From a virus, in IMG/VR virus record IMGVR_UViG_3300020122_000371, positions 1 to 48,451 of that record: a stretch of 48,451 bases of DNA, one strand, 5' to 3'. Positions 10,156-18,150 of the stretch are shown piece after piece; the first letter of the stretch is position 1, and every line of letters starts with the position of its first letter. The notes under the pieces are model-generated. The model searched no databases. It saw only the letters and a list, made by a program, of their open reading frames with translations, and was not told the origin of the DNA. The position numbers and the translations under genes are program-made.

Positions 10156-11172
10156 CTAAACCAAAGTCGTATTACCGGGCGTAACCGCACGCCACAAATT
10201 TCCCGATGAAAGCTTGAACCCCTGAATGGTCACGTTGTTGGCGCCTGTATCGACCGAAGCGCCGCCTCGTGTGTTGGCTGGCCAAGCGAAGGCGTGGCCT
10301 CCAGCGCCATCCTGCGCCACGGCAATCCAGATGACTTGTCCTGCGGTGCCATTGGTGATCGTTCCGAAATTAGCGTCTCCGGTAAGCGTAAGAGAAAAAG
10401 CATTCGACAACGAAGCATCGAAGACCGGAGAGCCGGCGTTGAAAGCGACCGAAACATCCAGAGGGAAATCCGGAGGGAAGATTCTCCGCGCCGTGACTGG
10501 ACCTGCGCCGCCGGAAACCGGACCCGCCAGAAACAGATTGGCGTTCTGATTGGTGAAGTTGATGGTCAGCGTAATCGTTCCACTGGTGGTGATCGGGCTT
10601 CCGCTGACGGATCCCGAAAGCAGCGAACTAAGCGACTGCGAGATGGCCACGCTGGTGACTGAGCCGCTGCCGACACCTGCTGCGGTAAGAATATCGGTAA
10701 GCAGTTTGAATGTCGGCGCGGCAGCAGGCCCCGAAAGCGGTCCAGCCCACACAGTAAGAATATTCTGCAGCGCTTTACTTAAGCCAAGAGTTCCGTTGGT
10801 GATGATCGGCGAGCCGCTGATTGTAAACTCAGGCGGCACAGTCATAGCCACACTAGTAACCGTGCCCGATCCAGCGCCGGAGGAAAGAATCAGAACATCG
10901 GGAATGATGATTGTCTCGATGCGCTGCAGCGTGTCGTAAATCACCAGCGTGTACAGCCCTGGATTTGCGTAGAAATCGAAATTGCCGTTGCCGTCGCTGA
11001 TGACTGGATTTGCGCCGGGAGTCGCTCCACTGCTGTCGGTGAACAATGTAGCCAGCGGCGAAGGCGGAATGATCGAAGTGTTTGCTGGCTGCGTGCAGAC
11101 GTAGATCAGCACGCCATCGATAGCATTGCCTACCGCGGACTGGATCTGATTCTGATAACGGGTAGCGCTCAC
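10156..11172 (-). CDS. Tail-fibre-like protein with repeated GTVTSVA-type motifs
   Basis: A 338-residue beta-rich protein. Residues 1-100 form a compact N-terminal domain. Two copies of a fibre repeat follow, one beginning GSGTVTSVAMTVPPEF and the other GSGSVTSVAISQSL, each continuing into an SGSPI(I/T)T(N/S)GT(L/I) strand. Such repeats are characteristic of phage tail fibres. The C-terminal 100 residues (strands plus a G/W-rich end) could be a receptor-binding or trimerisation domain; that is inference. It is coupled to the upstream connector gene by an ATGA overlap. There is no sign of an enzymatic (depolymerase) motif. Confidence 0.7.
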   Translation of the reverse strand: MSATRYQNQIQSAVGNAIDGVLIYVCTQPANTSIIPPSPLATLFTDSSGATPGANPVISDGNGNFDFYANPGLYTLVIYDTLQRIETIIIPDVLILSSGAGSGTVTSVAMTVPPEFTISGSPIITNGTLGLSKALQNILTVWAGPLSGPAAAPTFKLLTDILTAAGVGSGSVTSVAISQSLSSLLSGSVSGSPITTSGTITLTINFTNQNANLFLAGPVSGGAGPVTARRIFPPDFPLDVSVAFNAGSPVFDASLSNAFSLTLTGDANFGTITNGTAGQVIWIAVAQDGAGGHAFAWPANTRGGASVDTGANNVTIQGFKLSSGNLWRAVTPGNTTLV

Positions 11173-12002
11173 TGGACTAAGCCCCCGATACCGCCCATCT
11201 GTCCGGTGTCAGCACCATCGCCCTGGCCCGATCCGCCGCCACCGTAACTGGGTCTGCGGCGGTTGATGCCTTGTTGCTGGCGCACGTACGCTTCGGCCAT
11301 CCCTTGTATCGCAGCATCAGCCGCTTTTTCCTTGGCGGCAATCAATCCAGGTTCGCCGTTATTTCTTTCCGCGTAAAGTTGCGCCATCTTGTTGGCTATA
11401 GCGCTCTTGCAATCTTGAACATGGATGATGGTCGTCGTGAAATCCTCCGGCAAAGTATTTAAAGGCAATTGCCCTGAGACATAGCGGAACATCAGATCCA
11501 TTGTTTGCAGCGAACCGTTCAGGCGGATCTCGTAGTTGATCCATTCCCACTGCCCGAAAAACTGTTGCGGGAAAGAAGAGATCAGTCCTTCCTGCGCTTC
11601 ACTCATGCGTGCGAAAGGTAGTTGTGTCCCACTGACTCTCTGCTGCAACACGAGCGGCTGCATCAGATCGCCGGGAAGTTTCTTGGTTCCGTGCATGGTC
11701 TGGCCGTCGAAGTATCCGTCAAACCCTACGCGCACGTTGACTGCTGGTTCGTTGATGGCTTGCGGTGGAATCTGGTAGATAATGACGTTGTCGCGAATCG
11801 GAAATGTCACGCCTTCGTTGCGCAGCGCACGATTCATCCAATCCAATGCCTCATTCAGAAAAGGAAGAGTGAATGGCGAATCGTTGGTGAAGATGCGGCC
11901 CTGCTGCCCCCCGACGCCGGAGAAAGTATCACGCGACATCGATCTCACTAACTGCATGATCTGGTCGAGCGTCGGGAAGAGCTGTGGTTGTCCAATGGGC
12001 AT
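11169..12002 (-). CDS. Head-tail connector / tail-tubular-like protein, 277 aa
   Basis: The start at 12002 has AAGGAG eight bases upstream; a longer frame from 12068 lacks one. The N-terminal half holds helices with the pattern (P)TLDQIMQLVRSMSRDT and FLNEALDWMNRALRNEGVTF, typical of adaptor or gatekeeper proteins that bind the portal. A middle beta region and a helical segment (about 205-250) follow, and the tail is glycine-rich. Position after the capsid group and before the fibre and nozzle-like genes fits a tail-tubular-A or connector role. Assignment is by architecture, not by clear motif. The 113 bases upstream (12003-12115) carry no gene, only a possible stem (TCCACTT pairing with AAGTGGA). 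Confidence 0.6.
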   Translation of the reverse strand: MPIGQPQLFPTLDQIMQLVRSMSRDTFSGVGGQQGRIFTNDSPFTLPFLNEALDWMNRALRNEGVTFPIRDNVIIYQIPPQAINEPAVNVRVGFDGYFDGQTMHGTKKLPGDLMQPLVLQQRVSGTQLPFARMSEAQEGLISSFPQQFFGQWEWINYEIRLNGSLQTMDLMFRYVSGQLPLNTLPEDFTTTIIHVQDCKSAIANKMAQLYAERNNGEPGLIAAKEKAADAAIQGMAEAYVRQQQGINRRRPSYGGGGSGQGDGADTGQMGGIGGLVQ

Positions 12003-12115
12003 TGCTAAACTCCTTGGGAGCGCACCGACGCTTCGTCGAATCGGGGTTGCTCCACTTACTGAATCCACACAGCAAGTGGACCGACGATGTACGACGAGCG
12101 CCCCCCAGAAGAACG

Positions 12116-12985
12116 TTAGGCCTGTTGCTGCTTGCGGCCTGATCTCTTGGGCTTCGGCGCTTCGTTTTCCTCGTCTTCATCCACTTCCGCGGCGGCCTTG
12201 ATGATTCCAAGCTTCACGCACCGTTCGTAGTCGATGATGCATTTATCGCCGAAAGCGTTCTTGTGGTACGCGATGCCGTCCCTCACCGAATCTCCGCAGG
12301 TCGGGCAGGACACCATGTGATCCGTGTTCATGTGCCAGTTGGCCTGCTTGCCCAGATAATCCATGGCGAAGTGCATGTTGGGAGTGACATCGCCAACCTT
12401 GTGCTGCGCCACCAGCAATTCCGCCTGCTTGACCAGAGAGTTCATGTGGCGCAAGACGATGTCTTTGAACAGTTTGATTTCCGCGTCGAGCTTTTCGGTT
12501 TCATCCGGCTCGGTCAGCGACCAGAAGCATCCCCACTTGTTCAGATTGTTTCCGCCTCCGGTAATCGCGGTCTCCGGAGAATCCCAGGAAGCCAGTTGCG
12601 ATTCCCACTCCGTGCCCGGGAAGGCCTCAGGGTTCAGCAGCGTGGTTGCGTCCTTGCGCCCGTCCATCACTTTGTAACTGATTTCATTCGGGTCGCTGGC
12701 CTTGAAGAAAGTTTCCTTGGTGAATGCCGGAATCATGGTGAACGAAAACTTCTGCCCCTTGGGGCAAGCCGGAATCAGGAACTTCGGCCACTTCGGTTCC
12801 TGCCGCACCACATACTCGCGGTCCAAAATGTTGTAGATGTAAATGCAGTAGCCCGCTTCTCGTCCCATGTCCTGCACGGAAAGCGTCAAGCCTTCGTGAT
12901 TCTCTCCGGCCATCATGTCTTTAGCCATGCGCGAAGCTCGAGCCTGGCTCCTTACCATTGCTGCGTTTGGTGCGAACGTTCCCAT
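12116..12985 (-). CDS. Virion-cluster protein with C-terminal zinc ribbon, 289 aa
   Basis: The start follows GGGGAGGAAG. Residues 1-190 look globular, with many aromatics. Near the C-terminus a CPTCG knuckle is followed by H and a second Cys in a DKCIIDYERC stretch, suggesting a zinc ribbon at about residues 227-255. The end is acidic then basic (EDEENEAPKPKRSGRKQ), a likely disordered tail. The gene lies between two structural-cluster genes. The function is unknown; a virion or assembly role is inferred from its place. Confidence 0.7.
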   Translation of the reverse strand: MGTFAPNAAMVRSQARASRMAKDMMAGENHEGLTLSVQDMGREAGYCIYIYNILDREYVVRQEPKWPKFLIPACPKGQKFSFTMIPAFTKETFFKASDPNEISYKVMDGRKDATTLLNPEAFPGTEWESQLASWDSPETAITGGGNNLNKWGCFWSLTEPDETEKLDAEIKLFKDIVLRHMNSLVKQAELLVAQHKVGDVTPNMHFAMDYLGKQANWHMNTDHMVSCPTCGDSVRDGIAYHKNAFGDKCIIDYERCVKLGIIKAAAEVDEDEENEAPKPKRSGRKQQQA

Positions 12986-13001
12986 CGTCTTCCTCCCCGA
13001 T

Positions 13002-13790
13002 TTATCTGTATCTTGAAACTAACGGCCGATCACCCTGTGTCAGCCCCGTCTGGAACACCGGGCGAAGTCCGTTGCGTGCCAACTGATCCCAATGCTTTTG
13101 GATCGCGTGCATCTTCTGATCAAGCAGCGAAGTGCGGCAACCTTGCCTTGAAAAACTCACTGGCCCGTACCACGCCGGCAGAGAATCCATCATGCGTTCC
13201 GTCAACTCCGCATTCTCGCGTGCGGCTTCGGCTTCCGCTTCGGCGTACTGCGCCGCTTCTTTTTCTTCCTGCGTCAGTTCCTGCCACGCCAGAATCAGCG
13301 GGATGATCACGTCTATCAGGTAGTGCGAGAGCGGCATGTGCTCGATCTTGAGCTTGTTGTCGACGAACTCCTTGTGCATCAGCGGCACTACAATTTCGTA
13401 GCGCCCCTTGTACGGATATTCCGCGGTAACGTAGAAACCTTCTGGACTGTCGTAGCCTCTGCCGTCCGCACGCTCTGCCGAATCTTCTCCTGCGGTCTTC
13501 AGCGGAATCCATGTGTTGGCGTAGTACGTTTCCGGAGACCCGTAATGCGACGGCGGCTTCCAGCACATGATCATCCAGCAGGGATTGGCATCGCCCTGAT
13601 AGCAGTCGCGGTAGTAATGCACGCGGCGCCCGTATTTGTCTTTATCCTCGCGGCCTAAGCGAATGAACTGCGACTGGTTCCACACAATCTTGAAGTGCGG
13701 CTCGCCGAATTGATTCCTTCCGAATTTGCGCGTGAGCCGCTCTTGGAACTGCGGAGGGCATTGGCGCGTCTCTCGTCCGGAGATGTACAT
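13002..13790 (-). CDS. Hypothetical capsid-cluster protein, 262 aa
   Basis: The N-terminal 150 residues are rich in aromatics, H, C and R and look like a compact domain. A coiled-coil stretch of E, A and Q (about residues 178-205) follows, then a C-terminal globular end. It starts three bases after the stop of the GroES-like gene and is followed by the zinc-ribbon protein, so the three probably form one translational unit downstream of the capsid gene. I do not recognise the family. Confidence 0.7.
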   Translation of the reverse strand: MYISGRETRQCPPQFQERLTRKFGRNQFGEPHFKIVWNQSQFIRLGREDKDKYGRRVHYYRDCYQGDANPCWMIMCWKPPSHYGSPETYYANTWIPLKTAGEDSAERADGRGYDSPEGFYVTAEYPYKGRYEIVVPLMHKEFVDNKLKIEHMPLSHYLIDVIIPLILAWQELTQEEKEAAQYAEAEAEAARENAELTERMMDSLPAWYGPVSFSRQGCRTSLLDQKMHAIQKHWDQLARNGLRPVFQTGLTQGDRPLVSRYR

Positions 13791-13793
13791 CGG

Positions 13794-14183
13794 CTATTCG
13801 TCGTCCTCGAGCACGGTATAGATTTCTTCCTCGCGCACCAGAAACAAAGTCTTGTCTCCAGTCGCGTCTTCCATCTCGTCCAGTTGAATGGCGAAGTTGG
13901 TGTACAACACCACATCGCCGCGCTCGAGATCGGTAACCTTCGGAGAAAATGAAACCACTTCTCCGATACTTGATCGAGCTTGGCCCTCGGTGATCAGCAG
14001 TCCAGCCGCGCTCAACTTGTCGCGTGGATCGATCTTCCGGACCACGACCCACTCGTGCCGCGGACGAAGTCTCTTTCTTTTTTGAGTGCTGATGGGAACT
14101 GCGGATTCGGCGCGTCTCTTCACCGTTTCCCGCGCACGTTCAAGCATTGCATCTATGACTGGAACCGTCGCCGTACTTTTCAT
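13794..14183 (-). CDS. GroES-like co-chaperonin
   Basis: Residues 40-128 align by eye with bacterial GroES. RPRHEWVVVRK (40-50) matches the first GroES strand. SAAGLLI (58-64) matches the mobile loop, whose hydrophobic tripeptide binds GroEL. GEVVSFS (74-80) and RGDVVLY (88-94) match the following strands, and the C-terminus EEEIYTVLED resembles the closing strand. A charged 38-residue N-terminal extension precedes the fold. Phage co-chaperonins such as T4 gp31 replace GroES so that the host GroEL can fold the capsid protein. The gene lies directly after the major capsid gene, which fits that job. Alternatives such as a decoration protein are less likely given the mobile-loop match. Confidence 0.8.
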   Translation of the reverse strand: MKSTATVPVIDAMLERARETVKRRAESAVPISTQKRKRLRPRHEWVVVRKIDPRDKLSAAGLLITEGQARSSIGEVVSFSPKVTDLERGDVVLYTNFAIQLDEMEDATGDKTLFLVREEEIYTVLEDDE

Positions 14184-14207
14184 TCTGTACCCCGATTTAC
14201 ATGGATT

Positions 14208-14239
14208 GAGGGAAGCCAGGATTGCTCGCAGCCTCCCTC
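14208..14239 (-). repeat. Ten-pair hairpin just after the capsid gene
   Basis: On the leftward transcript GAGGGAGGCT pairs with GGCTTCCCTC (two G-U pairs) around a 12-base loop, starting eight bases after the capsid stop codon. No U-tract follows. It could stabilise or process the abundant capsid mRNA, or act as an attenuator before the GroES-like gene. Function is inferred. Confidence 0.4.
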
Positions 14240-14246
14240 GTGGAAA

Positions 14247-15581
14247 TTACGTGGTGACGGAAGGCACGGCCAAGTTGGTGATGTAGGCTCCGGCCTTCAT
14301 GTTCGCGTTGAAGAGATTCAAGAACGCGTTGTAGTAGAAAATGGAGCTGGTCTTGTAAGCTCCGGTGGTCGCATCCGGAATCGGCATGGTGGTTACGCCG
14401 TCGCCGAAATCGTACAGGGACGGCTCGACAGTTTCCACAATCCCCCATGTGCCAGGGTCAATCGCGTCCATGCGCCCTTGTCTCGCGGTCACCGTAACAT
14501 GCAGTGGCCGTCCGTTGAAAGTCTTGGGCATGTTCTTCTTGCTCATGTCCAAGGCGCTATCGCCGGGCGGAACGTAGTTCTGCTGCAGCACGTTGGTGTA
14601 GAGCTGAGTAACCGCCAGTTCCTGATCGGGTCCGCAGATCCACTCGAACTTTTCTACTTCGTCGGCGTCATCGCCCAAGCCGCGGCGAATCAGAATCCCG
14701 ACTTTGTAGCCGTCAGTGGTGTTGAGCGCAGCGCCACCCTTGTTGATATTCGGAGTGGACAATTGCCCGGGATAAGTTGCGCGGGAAATGTTCAGCACGG
14801 TTCCGGTATTGGACTGCACCTGATAGGTGTAGATGCCGGCAACGCCGTTGCCCAGTGCGCCCGAAGAACCCTGAATCATGATGAAGTCTCCGGCTGCGGT
14901 GCCGTTGGGCAGAGCAGTCGAGAAGTACACCGTGTCCAGTGCGCCGTCGACGTACGACACTGTCGCGTTAGCTACGCCGCCAGTGCGCGGTGCGCCGCCT
15001 TCCGCCGCGAAGAACTGCACGACTTGCTGTTCCTGCAGTTGGTTCGCTTGGCCGTTCAAGCCCACGATCGATGACGGGTTGGCGCCGCCGAGGGTGTTGT
15101 TGTTGACGGTGGCGGTCGCCGGAATCTGCAGCAGCGAGCCAGCCGAATCAGAAAGGAACTGCGCATCGACGCCGCGCATGAAAGAGTTCAGTGAGTTCTT
15201 CAACTCTTCCGCACGCAGTGAAATCAATCCGCGCTTCGGGCCGTTGGTGGCGATGCGGGAGAGGTACGTGATCTCGCAGCCAGCGAACAAGCCGATGGGA
15301 ACGATATCCCCACCTTCCCAGCGGGAGCCAGTGCCGCGCTGCAATCCGTCGCCGTCTCCAGTTGCCTGGAAGATCGCCGCGCCGGACTGAATGCGCCACG
15401 GAATCCTGAACGAAGGCCGCGTAGTTCCACCCGCAGCCGTGGTGACGGCGGTCGGATAAGTCTTCGCGCCTTTCTTCATCAGGTTGTAAATCGTTTTGAA
15501 AGTTGGAACTAAATCAGGGATGCCTTTTGCAAAATTCTCGAGTTCGACTGCTTGGACGGCAGCTTCCTGTAGCGGAGCCAT
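14247..15581 (-). CDS. Major capsid protein (HK97-like)
   Basis: A 444-residue protein of the expected size. The N-terminal arm includes ELENFAKGIPDL (13-24) and a helix reaching a YNLMKKGAK segment. A glycine/threonine-rich region (about 45-80) follows. The central part (about 140-280) is a beta-rich insertion, and the C-terminal third carries strands typical of the HK97 P and A domains, ending in a helix (IFYYNAFLNLFNANMKAG) and a short tail. It follows the scaffold gene in the transcript. No maturation protease is seen nearby, so a scaffold-type assembly is likely. The Shine-Dalgarno GAGG sits in a palindrome. Confidence 0.82.
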   Translation of the reverse strand: MAPLQEAAVQAVELENFAKGIPDLVPTFKTIYNLMKKGAKTYPTAVTTAAGGTTRPSFRIPWRIQSGAAIFQATGDGDGLQRGTGSRWEGGDIVPIGLFAGCEITYLSRIATNGPKRGLISLRAEELKNSLNSFMRGVDAQFLSDSAGSLLQIPATATVNNNTLGGANPSSIVGLNGQANQLQEQQVVQFFAAEGGAPRTGGVANATVSYVDGALDTVYFSTALPNGTAAGDFIMIQGSSGALGNGVAGIYTYQVQSNTGTVLNISRATYPGQLSTPNINKGGAALNTTDGYKVGILIRRGLGDDADEVEKFEWICGPDQELAVTQLYTNVLQQNYVPPGDSALDMSKKNMPKTFNGRPLHVTVTARQGRMDAIDPGTWGIVETVEPSLYDFGDGVTTMPIPDATTGAYKTSSIFYYNAFLNLFNANMKAGAYITNLAVPSVTT

Positions 15582-15584
15582 GAG

Positions 15585-15594
15585 GGTATATACC
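15585..15594 (-). promoter_or_regulatory. Palindrome overlapping the capsid gene's ribosome site
   Basis: GGTATATACC, a perfect ten-base palindrome, overlaps the GAGG Shine-Dalgarno and ends four bases before the capsid ATG. As RNA it could hide the site; as DNA it could bind a protein. A translational operator is inference. Confidence 0.35.
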
Positions 15595-15810
15595 TCTGCG
15601 CTGACTCAACGCGGCGATTTGGGCATCGCTCTGCCACTTTTCGCGTTGGTGATCCGTCGCATTCAAGCGATTCGGATTGTCGTTCACCCCGATTAAGGTG
15701 TCTTGCTATTGCAGTGCTCAGAGCAGAGGTACTTCTACATGCACTTTCTTAGCGCCCTGCATATAGGCCGGTTTAACAGTTTTCCTTCTAAGGTTGCCTG
15801 AGCGAATCTA

Positions 15811-15840
15811 GCTATACACCGCTTCTGATATCAAGCGCAA
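15811..15840 (-). promoter_or_regulatory. Candidate promoter upstream of the capsid gene
   Basis: TTGCGC (15840-15835), an 18-base spacer and TATAGC (15816-15811) form a sigma70-like site on the minus strand. The same -10 hexamer occurs in the stronger promoter at 32.07 kb. The -35 region overlaps the stop codon of the small gene upstream. The expected start near 15804 would give a capsid mRNA with a leader of about 220 bases. The leader (15582-15804) holds no certain gene; a GTG-started frame from 15688 is possible. Confidence 0.4.
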
Positions 15841-16013
15841 GTCTTTTTAAGAACCTGGCCGCAAGATCTGCAACGTGGAGCATTTGCTTTGCGCTCCTTG
15901 GACGCGTCTATGGCTTCCTGTTTCTTCCGCTCGCATTCGTCTGGAGTGAGCAAAAACTCTCTGTACTTTATATTTGTGAATTCACCTGCGGTATCAGTGG
16001 CGAGGTGGGACAA
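15831..16013 (-). CDS. Small zinc-knuckle protein, start uncertain
   Basis: The frame ends in CRSCGQVLKKTC, a likely zinc knuckle, after a charged helix (ECERKKQEAIDASKERKAN). The only canonical start is a TTG at 16013, which has GGAAGA too close upstream. The frame stays open for nine more codons to a stop, with an ATT at 16025 better placed behind GGAAAG. The protein composition looks genuine. It lies between the 86-residue gene and the capsid promoter. Function unknown. Confidence 0.45.
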   Translation of the reverse strand: MSHLATDTAGEFTNIKYREFLLTPDECERKKQEAIDASKERKANAPRCRSCGQVLKKTCA

Positions 16014-16056
16014 TTCTTCCGTAATGCTCTGGACTAAATTCTTTCCAAATCACTAA

Positions 16057-16317
16057 TCACAGCGTGGCCTCGTCGTGCAGCATCAATAGGAATATATCGA
16101 ACAATTCGAGCGCAATATTTTGGCTGCGGCTGAATTCTTTTCTCTCTTCCAGAAGTTTGCGCGTGCCTTCCCAGTTTCCTTTGCTTTCTGAAATGGCTTT
16201 ATCCAGATGTTTGATGGCCATGTGCGTGAGGTGACTGCCATGGGATTTATTGATTACCGCGATGGCTTCGGCTTGCACGATAGCCACTTCCTGCTCGGTT
16301 GGCGTTCTGATGGGCAT
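16057..16317 (-). CDS. Small helical protein, 86 aa
   Basis: The start is set at the ATG at 16317 because a longer frame would run through the tRNA-like gene. Residues (MPIRTPTEQEVAIVQAEA at the N-terminus) suggest three amphipathic helices with alternating K/E. The Shine-Dalgarno is poor, and the start lies 13 bases after the CCA end of the tRNA, so translation may follow tRNA processing. No family recognised. Confidence 0.6.
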   Translation of the reverse strand: MPIRTPTEQEVAIVQAEAIAVINKSHGSHLTHMAIKHLDKAISESKGNWEGTRKLLEERKEFSRSQNIALELFDIFLLMLHDEATL

Positions 16318-16330
16318 TGTTTTGCAGTTT

Positions 16331-16406
16331 TGGTAGCGGCGGACAGAATCGAACTGTCTACTGTTCAGGTTATGAAGCTGATGCGCATCCGGAGCGCCTC
16401 GCCGCA
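16331..16406 (-). tRNA. tRNA-Met-like (CAU anticodon), encoded CCA
   Basis: On the minus strand the sequence folds as a cloverleaf. The acceptor strand TGCGGCG pairs with CGCCGCT except for a T-T mismatch at 1:72. The D stem is GCGC/GCGC with loop TCCGGAT. The anticodon stem TCAGC/CCTGA has a C-C mismatch at its last pair, and its loop TTCATAA gives anticodon CAT. The variable loop has six bases, the T arm is GACAG-TTCGATT-CTGTC, the discriminator is A, and CCA is encoded. The CAU anticodon may mean elongator Met, or Ile if modified to lysidine. The open 1:72 pair recalls initiator tRNA, but the three G-C anticodon-stem pairs of initiators are absent. Confidence 0.7.
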
Positions 16407-16505
16407 CCAATTTTGTAAAGGAGCCATGAGTTGCGGTTGCAACCTACCGGAGTAGTGACTCACAGCCCCCTCGTCATGTCCCGTGACTGCCCGGGGATTC
16501 TATCA

Positions 16506-16673
16506 CTACCTGCCAGCGAGAGCCACTAGCTTTGCGCCGCTTTCAAAGCAGATGGCGAATGCTGCGGCCGCGAACATGAGCCTGCCGATTTCTTGAAGCT
16601 TGGGGTTGGCAGACAGGGCGTACATGAGCACACCAACGATTCCGATGATTACGCAAACGGATGCAATTAACAT
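16506..16673 (-). CDS. Small two-helix membrane protein, 55 aa
   Basis: The ATG at 16673 follows GGAGG. The protein MLIASVCVIIGIVGVLMYAL starts with a membrane helix. A short loop SANPKLQEIGR and a second hydrophobic segment (FAAAAFAICF) follow. Very similar small proteins with the SANPKLQEIGRL/I-MF pattern occur near capsid genes of many uncultured phages. Their role is unknown; a membrane or holin-like function is only a guess. It lies between the scaffold and the tRNA. The bases 16407-16505 upstream of the tRNA contain no supported gene. Confidence 0.75.
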   Translation of the reverse strand: MLIASVCVIIGIVGVLMYALSANPKLQEIGRLMFAAAAFAICFESGAKLVALAGR

Positions 16674-16737
16674 TTAGCCCTCCTTTGGGCGAGCACGATA
16701 GACTTTCCGCGAACGACTTGTCTGTACTGTTTTGTAC

Positions 16738-18150
16738 CTAGACGCGCACGGCCTTCCAGTCCAGATTCACTGTCTTGCCGTTCTTGAGCACGATGCCTTT
16801 GCCGGAGATCCAGTTGAGTTGATCTGTTTTGTTCCAGTCCACATCTTCGCGGTTTGGTTTTGTGACCGCTCCCGAGGCCTGAGTGGTTGCGGTGCGTGCG
16901 CCGTTGGTTGCCGCAGTTCCGTTGGCATTTGGCTTGGCTGGAGGCGTCGCTTGCCCGGGCTTCCAGTTGGGATACAGGCTGTTGCGCAGTTCGCGGAAAT
17001 GATGCGGCAGCAGTTCAGCAAACTTGGCGTTCATGAAACGAATGGTCGCTTCATTGTCGCCCTTGCTCTTTTTGTTGTTGGCCTGGCGCTGGTAGGTTTT
17101 GTCCTTGCGCATGGCTGCGTAGATTTCCGATTCCAGATTCTTCAGGAACTTTGCGCGTCCGACCGGAGGAAGCTTGATGTCCTTGAAGAATGTGTCGGTG
17201 AGTTTGCTCATCGAGGTGTTGTTCAGTTTTGTGACGCCTTCGCCGATGCGCGTGTCCACTTCCTTGGCTTTCTGTTCCGCGAATTCCTGCCGCTCGCGGT
17301 CGAAAGCTTCGCGCTCTGGATCCACTTTGCTCTTCTGCTGTTTTTCACCGTTCTTCTGCGCCAGGTTCTTCAGGTGCCCGAACCATGCTTTCATCTGCGC
17401 GAACGAATCCGTAACCTCCGGATTCCGCAGTTGCTGCATGATGTCGTAAGCCTTTTGCCCGTCGCCTTCCTCGATCGCTTTCTGGATTACATCGAGAGTG
17501 GCGTCGATCCGCGCCATGGCTTTGTATGCGCCGCCGCCGTCCAGACGTGCGTACATCGCCGGAATCACGGCTTGATCAAAGTGCTCGCCGTTTTTCTCCA
17601 TCAGCATGTCCATCAAGTTTTGTGCCGCGGTGATCGTGGACTCTGGGCTGTTGGCGTAGAGATCCTGCAGTAATGCCGGATCGCCATCCCTGAATTGCGC
17701 TATCTCTTTGCGGAAGTCGCCGACCTCGTCCTGCAGAGCGTTGATGCCTTCTTCGCCACCCAGGGAATCGATCGTGGCCTTTGCGCCGCGAGCTTCCTGC
17801 ACCGTGCCGAATTCTTTTTGGTAAGCGCCCAGCGAGTAGTGTTCCTTGGCCCATTGCTTGGCTGCTTCCGGATTTGTTTTCTTCAGTTCCGCGATGTCTT
17901 TGCGGATCTTTAACTCGGCAGGACTGGCGTCTCCGCCGCCGCTTAACTCCGCTTCTTCGCTGCCTTCGTCGCCGGCTTCCGCTTCTGCGCCTTCTGGAGT
18001 TTCTGGCGTTGCAGGTTGCGGCAGATCGTCGCTGACTGGCGGTGGCGTGCTGATCGGTGTTTCCGTGGTTTCAACCGCTGCTCCGGTGTCGGCGGTTTCT
18101 ACAGCAGCGCCATCGGTTACAGCAGTGCCTACATTTCCTAGATCGTCCAT
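16738..18150 (-). CDS. Capsid scaffolding-type protein, 470 aa
   Basis: Residues 1-75 are acidic and low in complexity (T, P, E, A). The centre is helical and charged (about 80-330), with a coiled-coil-like basic/acidic stretch near 275-310. The C-terminal part (about 370-470) has a disordered A/T/N linker and ends in a small W-containing beta unit (KGIVLKNGKTVNLDWKAVRV). Position between portal and major capsid is the classical place of scaffold genes in podoviruses. The N-terminal acidic and helical composition agrees. No protease motif was found. The Shine-Dalgarno is GGGGAGGAAA. Confidence 0.7.
   Translation of the reverse strand: MDDLGNVGTAVTDGAAVETADTGAAVETTETPISTPPPVSDDLPQPATPETPEGAEAEAGDEGSEEAELSGGGDASPAELKIRKDIAELKKTNPEAAKQWAKEHYSLGAYQKEFGTVQEARGAKATIDSLGGEEGINALQDEVGDFRKEIAQFRDGDPALLQDLYANSPESTITAAQNLMDMLMEKNGEHFDQAVIPAMYARLDGGGAYKAMARIDATLDVIQKAIEEGDGQKAYDIMQQLRNPEVTDSFAQMKAWFGHLKNLAQKNGEKQQKSKVDPEREAFDRERQEFAEQKAKEVDTRIGEGVTKLNNTSMSKLTDTFFKDIKLPPVGRAKFLKNLESEIYAAMRKDKTYQRQANNKKSKGDNEATIRFMNAKFAELLPHHFRELRNSLYPNWKPGQATPPAKPNANGTAATNGARTATTQASGAVTKPNREDVDWNKTDQLNWISGKGIVLKNGKTVNLDWKAVRV

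Noticed and set aside
12263-13306. Rightward frame of 347 codons
   Set aside because: Antisense to two leftward structural genes with good ribosome sites; composition is that of a shadow.
14208-14239. Intrinsic terminator after the capsid gene
   Set aside because: The hairpin is good but no U-tract follows; kept only as a structure.
13980-15074. Long rightward frame of 364 codons under the capsid and GroES-like genes
   Set aside because: It is antisense to two well-supported genes, arginine- and histidine-rich, and has no domain pattern; a shadow frame.
16421-16456. AAAGGAG with ATG on the plus strand giving a nine-residue peptide
   Set aside because: No neighbours on that strand and the frame stops at once; chance.
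16732-17673. Rightward frame of 313 codons with hydrophobic stretches
   Set aside because: Antisense to the scaffold gene; hydrophobicity arises from complement of charged helices.
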